A stretch of DNA of 64,000 nt from AC-49 sp963766605 (GCA_963766605.1 CAVYAT010000003.1:62001-126000), one strand, 5' to 3'; shown: positions 35,087-44,136, counted from the stretch's first letter. The notes: a model not told the origin generated them from the sequence alone. Numbers and translations: made by a program.

Positions 35087-35998
35087 CTACCCGACGCCGA
35101 TCTCCGTTCCCGGCACGACGCGGTCCGCGGGCTCGAGGTGGATGAGCACGTCGGCGCCGTCGAGGCGCGCGCGAATCGCGTCCTGGAGCTGGTGCGCGGT
35201 GGCGTGCGCGGCCTCGAGCGTCGTGCCGTCGCGGAACTGGACGTGCATGTCGACGTAGCGCCGGGCGCCGGCCCGGCGCGCGCGGAGCTTGTGGTAGCCC
35301 AGGACGCCGCGCGGGCCGAACTCGACGACGGTCTGGCGAATTGCTTCGATCTCATCGGGCGGCAGCGCCTCGTCGACGAGCACGCGCGAGGACCGGGTGA
35401 CGATCCGGAAGCCCTGGACGGCGATCGCAGCCGAGAGCGCCAGGGCGACCGCCGGGTCGATCCAGTTGGCGCCCGTGATCTGCACCAGAACGAGGCCGAC
35501 GATGACGCCGGCCGACGTGACCACATCGGTGCTCAGGTGCGTCGCGTCGGCGGCCAGGGCCGGTGAGCCGGTCGCCTTGGCGCGGCGGCGCAGCTCGGCC
35601 GACACGAGCAGGTTGACGACCAGGCCGATCGAGATCACGACGATGCCGAAGCCGATCTTCTCGACCTGCGAGCCGAGGATCAGGTGGCGGATCGCCTCGA
35701 ACGCGATCACGCCCGAGCCGACGAGGATCAGGATCCCCTCGATCGCCGAGCTGAGGTCCTCGATCTTCTCGTGGCCGTAGGGATGGTCCTCGTCGGCCGG
35801 CTCGTCGGCCTTGCGCACCGACAGCCAGGCGATGATCGAGGCGATCAGGTCGATCGCCGAGTGCAGCGCCTCAGTGAGGATCGCGACCGAGCCGGTGACG
35901 CTGCCGGCGATGACCTTGAGCAGGATCAGCGCCGAGTTGGAGCCGACCGACAGCAGCGCGCCGCGCGTCTTGGTGTGCTCGGAGTTCAGGTCAGCCAT
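35087..35998 (-). CDS. cation diffusion facilitator (CDF) transporter
   Basis: The 303-residue protein has six membrane helices and a C-terminal cytoplasmic ferredoxin-like domain. Metal-site residues fall at the family positions: EALHSAID in helix 2, HPYGHEKIE in the linker, and ATHLSTDVVTSAG in helix 5. CDF proteins export Zn, Fe, Mn or Co in exchange for protons; the helix 5 HxxxD pattern fits a zinc or iron type but does not settle it. The ATG overlaps the rdgB end by 13 bases. Confidence 0.9.
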   Translation of the reverse strand: MADLNSEHTKTRGALLSVGSNSALILLKVIAGSVTGSVAILTEALHSAIDLIASIIAWLSVRKADEPADEDHPYGHEKIEDLSSAIEGILILVGSGVIAFEAIRHLILGSQVEKIGFGIVVISIGLVVNLLVSAELRRRAKATGSPALAADATHLSTDVVTSAGVIVGLVLVQITGANWIDPAVALALSAAIAVQGFRIVTRSSRVLVDEALPPDEIEAIRQTVVEFGPRGVLGYHKLRARRAGARRYVDMHVQFRDGTTLEAAHATAHQLQDAIRARLDGADVLIHLEPADRVVPGTEIGVG

Positions 35999-36546
35999 GC
36001 GACGAGCTCACGCGCGGCCCGGCCTCGGTGGCTGATGGCGTCCTTCTGGCTCGGCGTCAGCTCGGCCATCGTCAGGCCGGGTGGGCCATCGTCGGGCAGG
36101 AACGCGGGGTCGTAGCCGAAGCCCCCGTCGCCACGCGGCTGGGCCGCCAGCGTGCCGGTGCAGCGCCCATGCACGACATGCTCGCGCTCGCCGTCGGTGT
36201 AGGCCATCGCGCAGACGTAGGCGACGGCGCTGCCGGCCGGCGCCTCGCGCAGCAGCTTGGCCAGGTTCTCGCCGTCGGTGGCGTCGGGCCCGGCGTAGCG
36301 GGCCGAGTAGACCCCGGGAGCACCGCCCAGCGCCGCCGCTTCGATGCCGGAGTCGTCGGCGATCGCGGGCGCGCCCACCGCCGCGGCGGCCGCGCGGGCC
36401 TTGATCAGCGCGTTGTCGGCGAACGTCTCCCCCGTCTCCGGCGGCATGACGACGTCGTCGGGCAGCGCGACGAGCTCGTGCGGCGCCATCAGCGGCCCCA
36501 GTTCGCGCACCTTGTGCGCGTTGCGGGTGGCAAGGACGAGCCTCAC
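35986..36546 (-). CDS. rdgB: dITP/XTP pyrophosphatase (non-canonical purine NTP pyrophosphatase)
   Basis: The 186-residue enzyme removes ITP, dITP and XTP from nucleotide pools. Motifs are LVLATRNAHKVREL at the N-terminus, TFADNALIKARAAA, IADDSGIEAAALGG, GFGYDPAF and the C-terminal SHRGRA. It starts with GTG in a GTGA overlap with rph, a common actinobacterial order (murI-rph-rdgB). Confidence 0.94.
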   Translation of the reverse strand: MRLVLATRNAHKVRELGPLMAPHELVALPDDVVMPPETGETFADNALIKARAAAAAVGAPAIADDSGIEAAALGGAPGVYSARYAGPDATDGENLAKLLREAPAGSAVAYVCAMAYTDGEREHVVHGRCTGTLAAQPRGDGGFGYDPAFLPDDGPPGLTMAELTPSQKDAISHRGRAARELVAWLT

Positions 36547-37271
36547 GGCCGCCCCGCTGCGATCGCCTCCTGCTGGTGGGCCTTCAGGGCGTCGATGCCC
36601 TTCGCGGCGAGCGTCAGCAGGTCGTCGAGATGGGCGCGCTGCAGTGGAGTGCGCTCGGACGTCGCCTGGACCTCGATCAGGCCGCCGTCGCCGGTCATGA
36701 CGACGTTGGCGTCGACCTCGGCCGTCGAGTCCTCGGAGTAGTCGAGGTCGAGCAGCGGCGTGCCGTCGACGATCCCGCACGAGATCGCGGCGATCGACGC
36801 GGTGAGCGGGCTGGCGGCGATCTTCTCCTCGGAGATCAGGCGCTCGCACGCCAGCGCCAGCGCAACGTAGGCGCCGGTGATCGACGCGCAGCGCGTGCCG
36901 CCGTCGGCCTGGAGCACGTCGCAGTCGAGCCAGATCGTGCGCTCGCCGAGCTTGTCGAAGTCGATCGCGCCGCGCAGCGAACGGCCGATCAGGCGCTGGA
37001 TCTCGACCGTGCGTCCGTCGAGGCGCCCGCGTGTCGCGTCGCGCTGCTTGCGGTCGCCGGTCGACGCGGGCAGCATCCCGTACTCGGCCGTGACCCACCC
37101 GGTTCCCCGGCCGGCCATCCAGCGCGGCACGGACTCCTGCGCCGACGCGGTGCAGATGACGCGCGTCTCCCCCATCGTGATCAGTGCGCTGCCGGTCGCC
37201 GGGCGCACGAAGCCGGGCTCGATCGTCGTCGGGCGCAGGTCGTCGGCGGCGCGGTCGTAGGAGCGGCTCAT
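36543..37271 (-). CDS. rph: ribonuclease PH
   Basis: The 242-residue phosphorolytic 3' exonuclease trims tRNA precursors. It has ARGSALIT-like VRPATGSALITMGET, the RGRLDGRTVEIQRLIGRSLR block, CDVLQADGGTR, and the phosphate/metal site DYSEDSTAEVD. The ATG at 37271 overlaps the murI stop by four bases; the longer ATG gives an Arg/Pro-rich leader and is rejected. Confidence 0.95.
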   Translation of the reverse strand: MSRSYDRAADDLRPTTIEPGFVRPATGSALITMGETRVICTASAQESVPRWMAGRGTGWVTAEYGMLPASTGDRKQRDATRGRLDGRTVEIQRLIGRSLRGAIDFDKLGERTIWLDCDVLQADGGTRCASITGAYVALALACERLISEEKIAASPLTASIAAISCGIVDGTPLLDLDYSEDSTAEVDANVVMTGDGGLIEVQATSERTPLQRAHLDDLLTLAAKGIDALKAHQQEAIAAGRP

Positions 37272-38140
37272 GCGATCGAGGCCTCGTGGTCGGTGGTGGA
37301 CTGGAGCTCGACGTGGCGAACCTCGCCGAGCGGCATCTGCAGGAAGCGCGTGCCCAGGGCGCGGAACGATTCCACGTCGCCGGTGCACAGGAAGCGGTAG
37401 TCGCCCTCGTCGCTGCGGGTCGCCGACAGATCGCGCGAGCGCAGCGCGTGCTCGACCTGCCGGGCCAGCGCGGCGCCCGAGGTGACGATCTCGACGTCGG
37501 GGCCGAGCATCCGCTGCAACAGCGGGCGTACGAGCGGGTAGTGGGTGCAGCCGAGGATGACCGTGTCGACGTGCGCGGCGCGCAGCGGCGCGACGTACTC
37601 GCGGACCGTGTCGACGAGCCGCTCGTCGAACTCCGAGCCGGCCTGGATCAGCGGCGCGAGGTCGGGCGCCGGGACGCTGACCAGCTCGACGAACGTGTCC
37701 ACGGCGGCGACCGCGCGCTCGTAGGCGCCGCTGGCGACGGTGGCCGGCGTGGCCAGCAGCCCGATGCGTCCGTTGTGCGTCGCACCGACCGCCTGGCCGG
37801 CCTCTGGCGTGATCACGGCGATCACCTCGACGCCGAGCGTCGTCGACATCATCCGTGCGCGCAGCGCCCGGAGCGCGGCGCCGGCCGCCGAGTTGCAGGC
37901 GACGACGAGCAGCTTGGCGTGGTGCGCCAGCAGCTCCTCGGCGATCTGCAGCGAGAAGCGCTCGAGCTCCTCGTGGCTGCGGTCGCCATACGGGAAGCGC
38001 GCCGTGTCACCGAGGTAGAGGAAGTCCTCGTGCGGCAGCCGGACGAGCAACTCGTGCAGGACGGTCAGCCCGCCGACGCCGGAGTCGAACACGGCGATCG
38101 GCCGGTCGCGTGGATCGGGCGGCGAGGACGGGGCGGACAT
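37268..38140 (-). CDS. murI: glutamate racemase
   Basis: The 290-residue enzyme makes D-glutamate for peptidoglycan. It has VFDSGVGGLTV at the start of the fold and the two catalytic cysteines in VVACNSAAG and LGCTHYPL. LGDTARFPYG is the family substrate loop. Two starts are possible: the ATG at 38140 (MSAPSS) or one 21 bases upstream (MSLGWG). The shorter is preferred because the family N-terminus begins near it. Confidence 0.94.
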   Translation of the reverse strand: MSAPSSPPDPRDRPIAVFDSGVGGLTVLHELLVRLPHEDFLYLGDTARFPYGDRSHEELERFSLQIAEELLAHHAKLLVVACNSAAGAALRALRARMMSTTLGVEVIAVITPEAGQAVGATHNGRIGLLATPATVASGAYERAVAAVDTFVELVSVPAPDLAPLIQAGSEFDERLVDTVREYVAPLRAAHVDTVILGCTHYPLVRPLLQRMLGPDVEIVTSGAALARQVEHALRSRDLSATRSDEGDYRFLCTGDVESFRALGTRFLQMPLGEVRHVELQSTTDHEASIA

Positions 38141-38169
38141 CGCGCCCCATCCTAGGCTCATGGCCCATC

Positions 38170-38397
38170 TCAGTTGCCGCTGCCGACCGTGTCGATCGAG
38201 TGCTTGAGCTTGGTGACGATCGTGTTGGCGATGCCGTGGGCGTCGAGGCCCTTGGTCAGCACGACCGCGGTCATCACGGCGGCGATCAGCAGGATCAGGG
38301 CGACGTACTCGACGGTCCCCTGGCCGGTCTCGCTGCGCAGGGCGGCGGCGGCGCGACAGGCCAGCTCGCGGACGCGCCGGGCGATTGAGCGGTTCAT
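38170..38397 (-). CDS. Flp-type (type IVb) pilin-like protein
   Basis: The 75-residue protein has a basic leader, then GQGTVEYVALILLIAAVMT: a prepilin cleavage-like Gly, the conserved Glu at +5 and a hydrophobic helix. That is the pattern of Flp and TadE-like small pilins. A strong AGGAGG site precedes the ATG. No tad/cpa assembly genes or prepilin peptidase lie within the window, so any assembly machinery must be elsewhere. Confidence 0.75.
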   Translation of the reverse strand: MNRSIARRVRELACRAAAALRSETGQGTVEYVALILLIAAVMTAVVLTKGLDAHGIANTIVTKLKHSIDTVGSGN

Positions 38398-38477
38398 CGG
38401 AGGCCTCCTCGGCGGGTGTGGGTCATGCGGTGAGTCTCAGCGCCCGCGCGTGACGGAACTAGACACGGCTGTTACGA

Positions 38478-39464
38478 ATGGCGCACGAAATGCGCGCATT
38501 GGTCGTCACGAACATGTGGCCCTCGGAGGCCGACCCCGCTCGCGGCCGGTTCGTCGCCGACCAGGTCACGGCGCTGCGTGAGCTCGACGGCGTCGAGGTC
38601 GAGGTCTTCTCGTTCCCGCACGGCGCCCCCAACTACGTTCGTGGGGCGATGGCGCTGCGCCGCGCCCACCGGGACGGCTCGTTCGACGTCATCCACGCGC
38701 ACTTCGGTCTCACCGCGTGGCCGGCGCTCGCGCTGCGTGGCGCCCCGCACGCGGTGACGCTGCACGGCACCGACCTGCGCCACCCGCGCTCGCGGCGGGT
38801 CACGCTGGCCGCGCTGCGCCGCCTGGACCTCGTCGGCGTAGTGTCGGCCTCGCTGGCGCGGCTCGTGCCACCCGGCACAGCGCGGCGCCTGGCCGTGCTG
38901 CCGTGCGGGGTCGACCTCGACCGTTTCCGGGTCATCAACCGCGCCGAGGCTCGCGCGCGGCTCGGCCTCGACGCCCAGCGCCGCTATGTCCTGTTCCCGG
39001 CCGACCCGGCGCGGGCGGTCAAGCGCGTCGACCTCGCACGTGACGCGGTCGCCGGCGAGGCCGAGCTGCTGACGCTCGGGACCGTCGAGCCCGAGGAGGT
39101 TCCCTACTGGGTCAACGCGGCGGACGCCGTGGTCGTGCCGTCCGACGATGAGGGCTTCGGGCTCGCGGTGCTCGAGGCGCTGGCGTGTGACGTGCCGGTC
39201 CTCGCAACGCCGGTCGGCATCCACCCGGTCGCGCTCGACGGCGTACCCGGGACGCTGTGCGCGCCGTACGAGCGCCAGCCCTGGCGCGCAGCGCTGGCGG
39301 CGGCGCTGACCCACCCCGGCGGTCGCATCGCCGGGCGCGCGCGAGCGGAGCTGTTCGGATCGCGTGTCATGGCGCGCCGGGTCGTCGCGGCGTGGTCGGA
39401 AATGCTGGAGAACCCGTTGCTAGACTCGCCCGGCGCGCCTCGAGACGGCGCCGCTTCGCGATGA
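38478..39464 (+). CDS. glycosyltransferase, family 4
   Basis: The 328-residue GT-B enzyme starts with MRALVVTNMWPSEADPARG (an inner ATG at 38490 is equally good). It has VIHAHFG in the acceptor domain, VLPCGVDLDRF at the hinge, and the E-x7-E motif DEGFGLAVLEALA in the donor domain. At 328 residues it is short for the family, and the linker strand region around FPADPARAVKRVD is compact. No sugar-synthesis partners are near. It overlaps the next gene by ATGA. Confidence 0.85.
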   Translation: MAHEMRALVVTNMWPSEADPARGRFVADQVTALRELDGVEVEVFSFPHGAPNYVRGAMALRRAHRDGSFDVIHAHFGLTAWPALALRGAPHAVTLHGTDLRHPRSRRVTLAALRRLDLVGVVSASLARLVPPGTARRLAVLPCGVDLDRFRVINRAEARARLGLDAQRRYVLFPADPARAVKRVDLARDAVAGEAELLTLGTVEPEEVPYWVNAADAVVVPSDDEGFGLAVLEALACDVPVLATPVGIHPVALDGVPGTLCAPYERQPWRAALAAALTHPGGRIAGRARAELFGSRVMARRVVAAWSEMLENPLLDSPGAPRDGAASR

Positions 39465-40213
39465 CGCCGCTGCCAGGTATCCGTCGTCGGCGCGCCGAGC
39501 AGGCGCCGGCCGATCCATTCCCCTTGCCCGAGGACCCATCGCCGCAGGAGGCGCAGCAGCTGACCGCGGAGGCCGCCGCAAGCATCCCACCGCCCCCGCC
39601 GGCCGTCGCGCAGCCGACGGTCGACCACACGGCGGTCGCCGAGGCCGCAGCGGCGGTCCAGGCGACGGCGGGAGGCGAGCAGCCGACGGGGATCGTCGAG
39701 CCACCGCCGCCGGCGACCGAACCCGAACCCGAACCCGAGGAAGCCAAGGCCGGGAGCCTGCGTCGCTTCGGGCGGTGGGCGGCCGGAGGCTCCGTCGGTC
39801 CGGCCGAGGAGGAGGCCGCGGCGCAGGAGACGGCGGCCCAGCAAGAGGCGCCGGCGGCAGAGGTCGCCGGCACGCCGGCCTCGCGCCCCCACGGGCCGTC
39901 GGCCAAGGACCGCGGACGCCTGCGTCGGCGCATCCGCTACCTGCGCCGGGCGCGCGAGCTCGGGCTGCGTGACCTCGGCGGGCTGATGTTCGACCAGTAC
40001 CGCTTCCGCGCGCCAAACCAGGAGCTGCTGGCCACCAAGCTCGCCGCGCTCCACGCGCTCGACAGCGAACGCCGCGCGCTCGAGCACATCCTCGGGGAGC
40101 GGCGGGAGTTCGACGATCTCCGCGAGCCCGGCATCGCCGCGTGCCCGAAGTGCGGTGCGCTGCACGCCTCCGACGCGCGCTACTGCGAGGTGTGCGGGAC
40201 CCCGCAGGCGTGA
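39461..40213 (+). CDS. Pro/Ala/Glu-rich protein with C-terminal zinc ribbon
   Basis: The 250-residue product has a disordered N-terminal 140 residues rich in Pro, Ala, Glu and Gln. A basic helix (RRRIRYLRRARELGLRDL) and a coiled-coil-like helix (LLATKLAALHALDSERRAL) follow. The C-terminal zinc ribbon has CPKCG and CEVCG. Coupled by four-base overlaps to the glycosyltransferase upstream and the zinc-ribbon membrane protein downstream. Function unknown. Confidence 0.7.
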   Translation: MTPLPGIRRRRAEQAPADPFPLPEDPSPQEAQQLTAEAAASIPPPPPAVAQPTVDHTAVAEAAAAVQATAGGEQPTGIVEPPPPATEPEPEPEEAKAGSLRRFGRWAAGGSVGPAEEEAAAQETAAQQEAPAAEVAGTPASRPHGPSAKDRGRLRRRIRYLRRARELGLRDLGGLMFDQYRFRAPNQELLATKLAALHALDSERRALEHILGERREFDDLREPGIAACPKCGALHASDARYCEVCGTPQA

Positions 40214-40716
40214 GCGCGACCTGCCCTCAGTGCGGCTCCCCGATCGCGCCCCAGCAGGACTGGTGCCTGAAGTGCGGCACCGGCGCGCGCACGCGCATGG
40301 TCCCGACGCCGAACTGGCGCCTGCCGATCGCGATCATCGCGGCGATCGCGCTGGTCGCCACGGCGGCGCTCGTCGTCGCCGTCCTCGCGCTGACCGCCGA
40401 CACGACGTCGACGACGACGCTCACCGCGCCCGCGGTCCCGCCGCCCGCCGCGTCAGTCCCAACGGTGTCGCAGACGCCCCCGACCGTCCCGGCCACATCG
40501 TCGAGCCACGCCCACGACGGGCTGACGTCGGAGGGCGCGACGAGGTGCAGGGGCGCACGCCTCCCGACGGGACGGCTCCAACCCGACGTCCGAGCGCCGG
40601 CGTGCCCGAAGATGGGACCCTGTGTCTCGTGCGGTTCGACAACGGAGATGTCAGCGTCAACGTCGAAGCGGCAGGTCCGGAAGATGGGCCGGCGGTGCTG
40701 TTCATCCACGGGCTGA
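40210..40716 (+). CDS. zinc-ribbon membrane protein, C-terminal part doubtful
   Basis: The first 110 or so residues look real: a zinc ribbon (CPQCG, CLKCG), a membrane helix (AIIAAIALVATAALVVAVLAL) and a Thr/Pro linker. The last 55 or so residues overlap the start of the hydrolase gene, turn Arg/Cys/Ser-rich and do not look like protein evolved in this frame. Either the gene was truncated by the neighbour or a frameshift is present. GTG start overlaps the previous stop. Confidence 0.6.
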   Translation: MSATCPQCGSPIAPQQDWCLKCGTGARTRMVPTPNWRLPIAIIAAIALVATAALVVAVLALTADTTSTTTLTAPAVPPPAASVPTVSQTPPTVPATSSSHAHDGLTSEGATRCRGARLPTGRLQPDVRAPACPKMGPCVSCGSTTEMSASTSKRQVRKMGRRCCSSTG

Positions 40717-41486
40717 GCGGCAGCGCGGAGAGTTTCGGCTGGCTTCCCGAAGAGGTGACCGCCGAACGTCGCGTCCTGCGCATGGACCTTCGCGGCCACG
40801 GCCTGTCGGACCGCGCCCCGGGCGGGTATGTGATCGACGCCTACGCGCGCGATGCCGAGGTCGTACTCGAAGCGCTCGGGCGTCCGGCCGTCGTCGTCGG
40901 GCACTCCCTGGGCGCGGTCACCGCGTGGACGGTCGCACAGCGTCGTCGCGACCTGGTGGTCGCCGCGCTGCTCGAGGACCCGCCCCTGTACTTCGGCGAA
41001 CCCGAGGAGTTCGCCGGGCAGGCGCCCGAGCGGGCCTTCCCGATCATGCGCCAGGCGATCATCGGGATGCAGGCCGAGGGCATCGACCAGGACGAGTGGC
41101 GCCGACGCGCGGCCGGCCTGCCGTGGGGGCCCGATCGCACCCAGACCCTCGGCGACGTCCTGTGCGAGGACGCGGTCCGGGCGATGGCGCTCAACCAGTC
41201 GCGCGTTGACCCCGACACGATCCTCGCAGCGTGTGACACGACGACGCTCGGCGGCACCGACACGGCGTCGCCGGTGTCCGTCCCCGTGCTTCTCCTGCGC
41301 GCCGACGCCGACCGCGAGCCGGCGTTCTTCCCCAAGCACGCCGCGCGGCTGCAGGCCTCGCACCCAGACGTCGAGATCGTCGAGATCGCCGGCGCCGGCC
41401 ACCAGATCAGCAGCTCGCGGGCGCATCGGGACCGATACGTCGCGCTGCTCACCGAATTCCTCGATCGGTACTCGCCGACCGCTTGA
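40545..41486 (+). CDS. alpha/beta-fold hydrolase
   Basis: The hydrolase core has VLFIHGLSGSAESFG (oxyanion HG), VGHSLGAVTAW with the nucleophile Ser, and LLRADADREPAFF near the acid. GAGHQISSSR holds the catalytic His. Substrate is not predictable. The GTG at 40545 is chosen because GGAGGG lies nine bases upstream and gives 313 residues; a GTG at 40602 would start closer to the core. It overlaps the previous gene by about 170 bases. Confidence 0.83.
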   Translation: MQGRTPPDGTAPTRRPSAGVPEDGTLCLVRFDNGDVSVNVEAAGPEDGPAVLFIHGLSGSAESFGWLPEEVTAERRVLRMDLRGHGLSDRAPGGYVIDAYARDAEVVLEALGRPAVVVGHSLGAVTAWTVAQRRRDLVVAALLEDPPLYFGEPEEFAGQAPERAFPIMRQAIIGMQAEGIDQDEWRRRAAGLPWGPDRTQTLGDVLCEDAVRAMALNQSRVDPDTILAACDTTTLGGTDTASPVSVPVLLLRADADREPAFFPKHAARLQASHPDVEIVEIAGAGHQISSSRAHRDRYVALLTEFLDRYSPTA

Positions 41487-41542
41487 TCGACCGATCGCCT
41501 CGATCCGGACGACCACGAAAACGCGCTGGTCGCCGAGCTCGA

Positions 41543-41562
41543 CCCGCCGCCTAAGCGGCGGG
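41543..41562. terminator. hairpin with stop codon in its loop
   Basis: CCCGCCGC and GCGGCGGG form a perfect eight-pair stem around the loop CTAA, which contains the stop codon of the minus-strand deacetylase. It lies between two convergent genes and could end transcripts from both sides, although no U-run is present. Confidence 0.55.
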
Positions 41563-42552
41563 CACACCCCAGCGCTCGCGCGCGGCGGCGGCCAGAGGAT
41601 CGACCGCGAAGGCCGGCGCCGCCGGCGCCTCGGACGCATCCGCGACCCGCAGCACCGCCAGCAGACCGCCGACCAGGCCGTCGAGGTCGTAGCCGCCCTC
41701 GAGCACGACGCCCAGGCCGCAGCCGAATTCGTCGGCCAGCCGCCGCGCCGTGCCGGCCATCTGCGCGAAGCCGTCGTCGGTCACCTCGCAGTTGGCCAGC
41801 GGGTCGCGGGCGTGCGCGTCGAAGCCGGCCGACAGCAGCACGAGCTCGGGCTCGTAGGCCCGTGCCAGTGGCGCCGCGACGTGCTCGACCATCGAGCACC
41901 ACTGCTCGTCGCCCGACCCGGGCGGCAGCGGAAGGTTGACGGTGAAGCCGAGCCCGTCGCCTGAGCCCCGATCGTCGGCGCGCCCCGTGCCCGGGTACAG
42001 CGGACGCTGGTGCAGCGAGCAGAACAGCACGCGCGGATCGGCGTGGAAGATGTCGTTGGTCCCGTTGCCGTGGTGAACGTCGAAGTCGAGGACGAATATC
42101 CGTTCCAGCCCGTGGGCGTCGATCGCGTGCTGGCACGCCACGGCGACGTTGGCGAACAGGCAGAAGCCCATCGCCTGCGCGGCCTCGGCGTGGTGGCCTG
42201 GCGGGCGGTGCAGCGACGCCCCGGCCGCCACCGCGCCGCCGAGCAACGCATCGACCAGCTCAACGGCGCCGCCCGCGGCGTGCCGCGCCGCCTCGTAGGA
42301 GCCGGCCGACACGACCGTATCGGCATCGAGGTTGCCGCCGCCGCTCTCGGACGCCTCGCGGATGAAGTCGACGTAGGCCGGCGGGTGGACGGCGTGCAGC
42401 GTGTCGAGGGCGACCGGCGAGGAATCGCGCACCTCGGCGCCGAGCCAGCCGCGTTGCTCCAGCGCATGGTGGATCGCGGCGATGCGCGCGATCGACTCTG
42501 GGTGCCCGCCGGTGTCGTGGCGCAGCGACGAGTCGTGGCGCAGGATCAGCAT
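41551..42552 (-). CDS. histone-deacetylase / acetoin-utilisation (AcuC) family hydrolase
   Basis: The 333-residue arginase-fold zinc enzyme has the family set RPPGHHA, FDVHHGNGT (zinc Asp and His) and SAGFDAH. The substrate-tunnel GGY motif occurs in VLEGGYDLDGL. Bacterial members act on acetylated polyamines, acetyl-lysine or acetyl-CoA synthetase; the target here is unknown. Its ATG lies 19 bases from the divergent nadB start. Confidence 0.88.
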   Translation of the reverse strand: MLILRHDSSLRHDTGGHPESIARIAAIHHALEQRGWLGAEVRDSSPVALDTLHAVHPPAYVDFIREASESGGGNLDADTVVSAGSYEAARHAAGGAVELVDALLGGAVAAGASLHRPPGHHAEAAQAMGFCLFANVAVACQHAIDAHGLERIFVLDFDVHHGNGTNDIFHADPRVLFCSLHQRPLYPGTGRADDRGSGDGLGFTVNLPLPPGSGDEQWCSMVEHVAAPLARAYEPELVLLSAGFDAHARDPLANCEVTDDGFAQMAGTARRLADEFGCGLGVVLEGGYDLDGLVGGLLAVLRVADASEAPAAPAFAVDPLAAAARERWGVPAA

Positions 42553-42571
42553 CCAAGTACGGTATCCAGGG

Positions 42572-44017
42572 ATGGCTGCCGCACAGCTCCAGGCCGACGT
42601 CGTGGTCGTCGGTGCCGGCGGCGCCGGCCTCTACTGCGCGCTCGCGGCGGCGCGCGAGGGCGCCCAGGTCGTGCTGGTCGCGGCGACGCCGCTGGCCGCG
42701 ACGGCGTCCTACTGGGCCCAGGGCGGCGTCGCTGCGGCGCTGTCGCCCGACGATTCACCCGACCGTCACCGCGAGGACACGCTCAGGGCCGGGCGCGGCC
42801 TGGTGCGCCCCAGCGCCGCGACGGTGCTGTGCCGCGAGGCCCCGCACGTCGTCGGCGAGCTCGAGCGCCTCGGGGTGCGCTTCGACGCCGACCGCCGCGG
42901 CCGCCTCAGCCTCGGCCTCGAGGGCGGCCACAGCGCGCGCCGCGTCGCCCACGCCGGCGGCAGCGCGACCGGCCGGCGGATCGTGCGACAGCTGAGCGCC
43001 GTCGTCGCCGAGGACGAGCGCATCGATGTGCTCGAGTCATCGCGCGCCGCGACCCTGTGGCTGCACGACGGCCGCTGCGTCGGCGTCGTCTGCGAGGACG
43101 GCCGTGCGATCCACGCCGGCGGGACGGTGCTGGCCACCGGGGGTGCGGCCGCGCTGTGGTCGCGCACGACCAACCCGCCGGGCTCGGTGGGGATCGGCGT
43201 GATGCTCGCGCGCCAGGCCGGCGCCGCGGTCGCCGACCTCGAGCTGATCCAGTTTCACCCGACCGCGGTCACCGGCATCAAGGGCCGCGAGGGTTTCCTC
43301 ATCACCGAGGCGATCCGCGGTGAGGGGGCGATCGTCGTCGACGACCGCGGCGAGCGCTTCGTCGACGAGCTCGCGCCGCGCGACGAGGTCGCGTTGGCCA
43401 TCCACCGCAAGATCAAGGAGACCGGGTGCCACAACGTGTGGCTCGACATGCGCAAGATCGACCCGTTGCAGTTCCCCAACGTCGTCGGCGCGCTGCGCGA
43501 GGCGGGCCTCGACCCGGTCACGGAGCTGGTTCCGATCTCGCCCGCGTCGCACTACGTGATGGGCGGCGTCGTCGCCGACCTCGACGGCGCGACGACCGTG
43601 CCGGGCCTGTACGCGATCGGCGAGTCGTCGTGCACCGGCCTGCACGGCGCCAACCGCCTGGCGTCCAACTCGCTGAGCGAGTGCTTCGTGTGGGGTGGGC
43701 GCGCGGCGGTGGCAGCGCTCGATGAGCCGCGGGTCGACCCGGGCGACCCGCCCCCGCCCGGCGCCCTCGAGCTGCCCGACCGTCCCACGCGCGAGGCGCT
43801 ATGGGCCGACGCCGGGCTGGAGCGCACGCCCGAGGGCCTCGAGCGCCTGCTCGAGCACCCGCATCCGCTGGCGCGTCTGGTCGCTCAGTGCGCGCTGCTG
43901 CGGACCGAGAGCCGGGGCGCCCATTTCCGCGTCGATCTCCCCGAAACCGACCCGGATCTCGACGGTTTTCACGTCGTGATCCGCAACGGTTCGTCGGCGC
44001 TCGAACCCTGGGTCTGA
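42572..44017 (+). CDS. nadB: L-aspartate oxidase
   Basis: The 481-residue flavoprotein makes iminoaspartate, the first step of NAD synthesis from aspartate. The FAD-binding strand is VVVVGAGGAGLYCALAAA; TASYWAQGGVAAA and HPTAV fit the fumarate reductase/aspartate oxidase family. SHYVMGGV and GANRLASNSLSECFVWG close the active site. It is shorter than E. coli NadB in the C-terminal helical domain. nadA and nadC are not nearby. Confidence 0.92.
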   Translation: MAAAQLQADVVVVGAGGAGLYCALAAAREGAQVVLVAATPLAATASYWAQGGVAAALSPDDSPDRHREDTLRAGRGLVRPSAATVLCREAPHVVGELERLGVRFDADRRGRLSLGLEGGHSARRVAHAGGSATGRRIVRQLSAVVAEDERIDVLESSRAATLWLHDGRCVGVVCEDGRAIHAGGTVLATGGAAALWSRTTNPPGSVGIGVMLARQAGAAVADLELIQFHPTAVTGIKGREGFLITEAIRGEGAIVVDDRGERFVDELAPRDEVALAIHRKIKETGCHNVWLDMRKIDPLQFPNVVGALREAGLDPVTELVPISPASHYVMGGVVADLDGATTVPGLYAIGESSCTGLHGANRLASNSLSECFVWGGRAAVAALDEPRVDPGDPPPPGALELPDRPTREALWADAGLERTPEGLERLLEHPHPLARLVAQCALLRTESRGAHFRVDLPETDPDLDGFHVVIRNGSSALEPWV

Positions 44018-44136
44018 ACTTAAAGATTGGCTTAATACGAGCCCAACATCGCGTGTGTTCTTGCCTTCACATGGCCCCGTCATCGTGGTCTCACAGTTTG
44101 GGAGCCACCCCCGGCAAAAGAGGTCAAGAACCCCCG

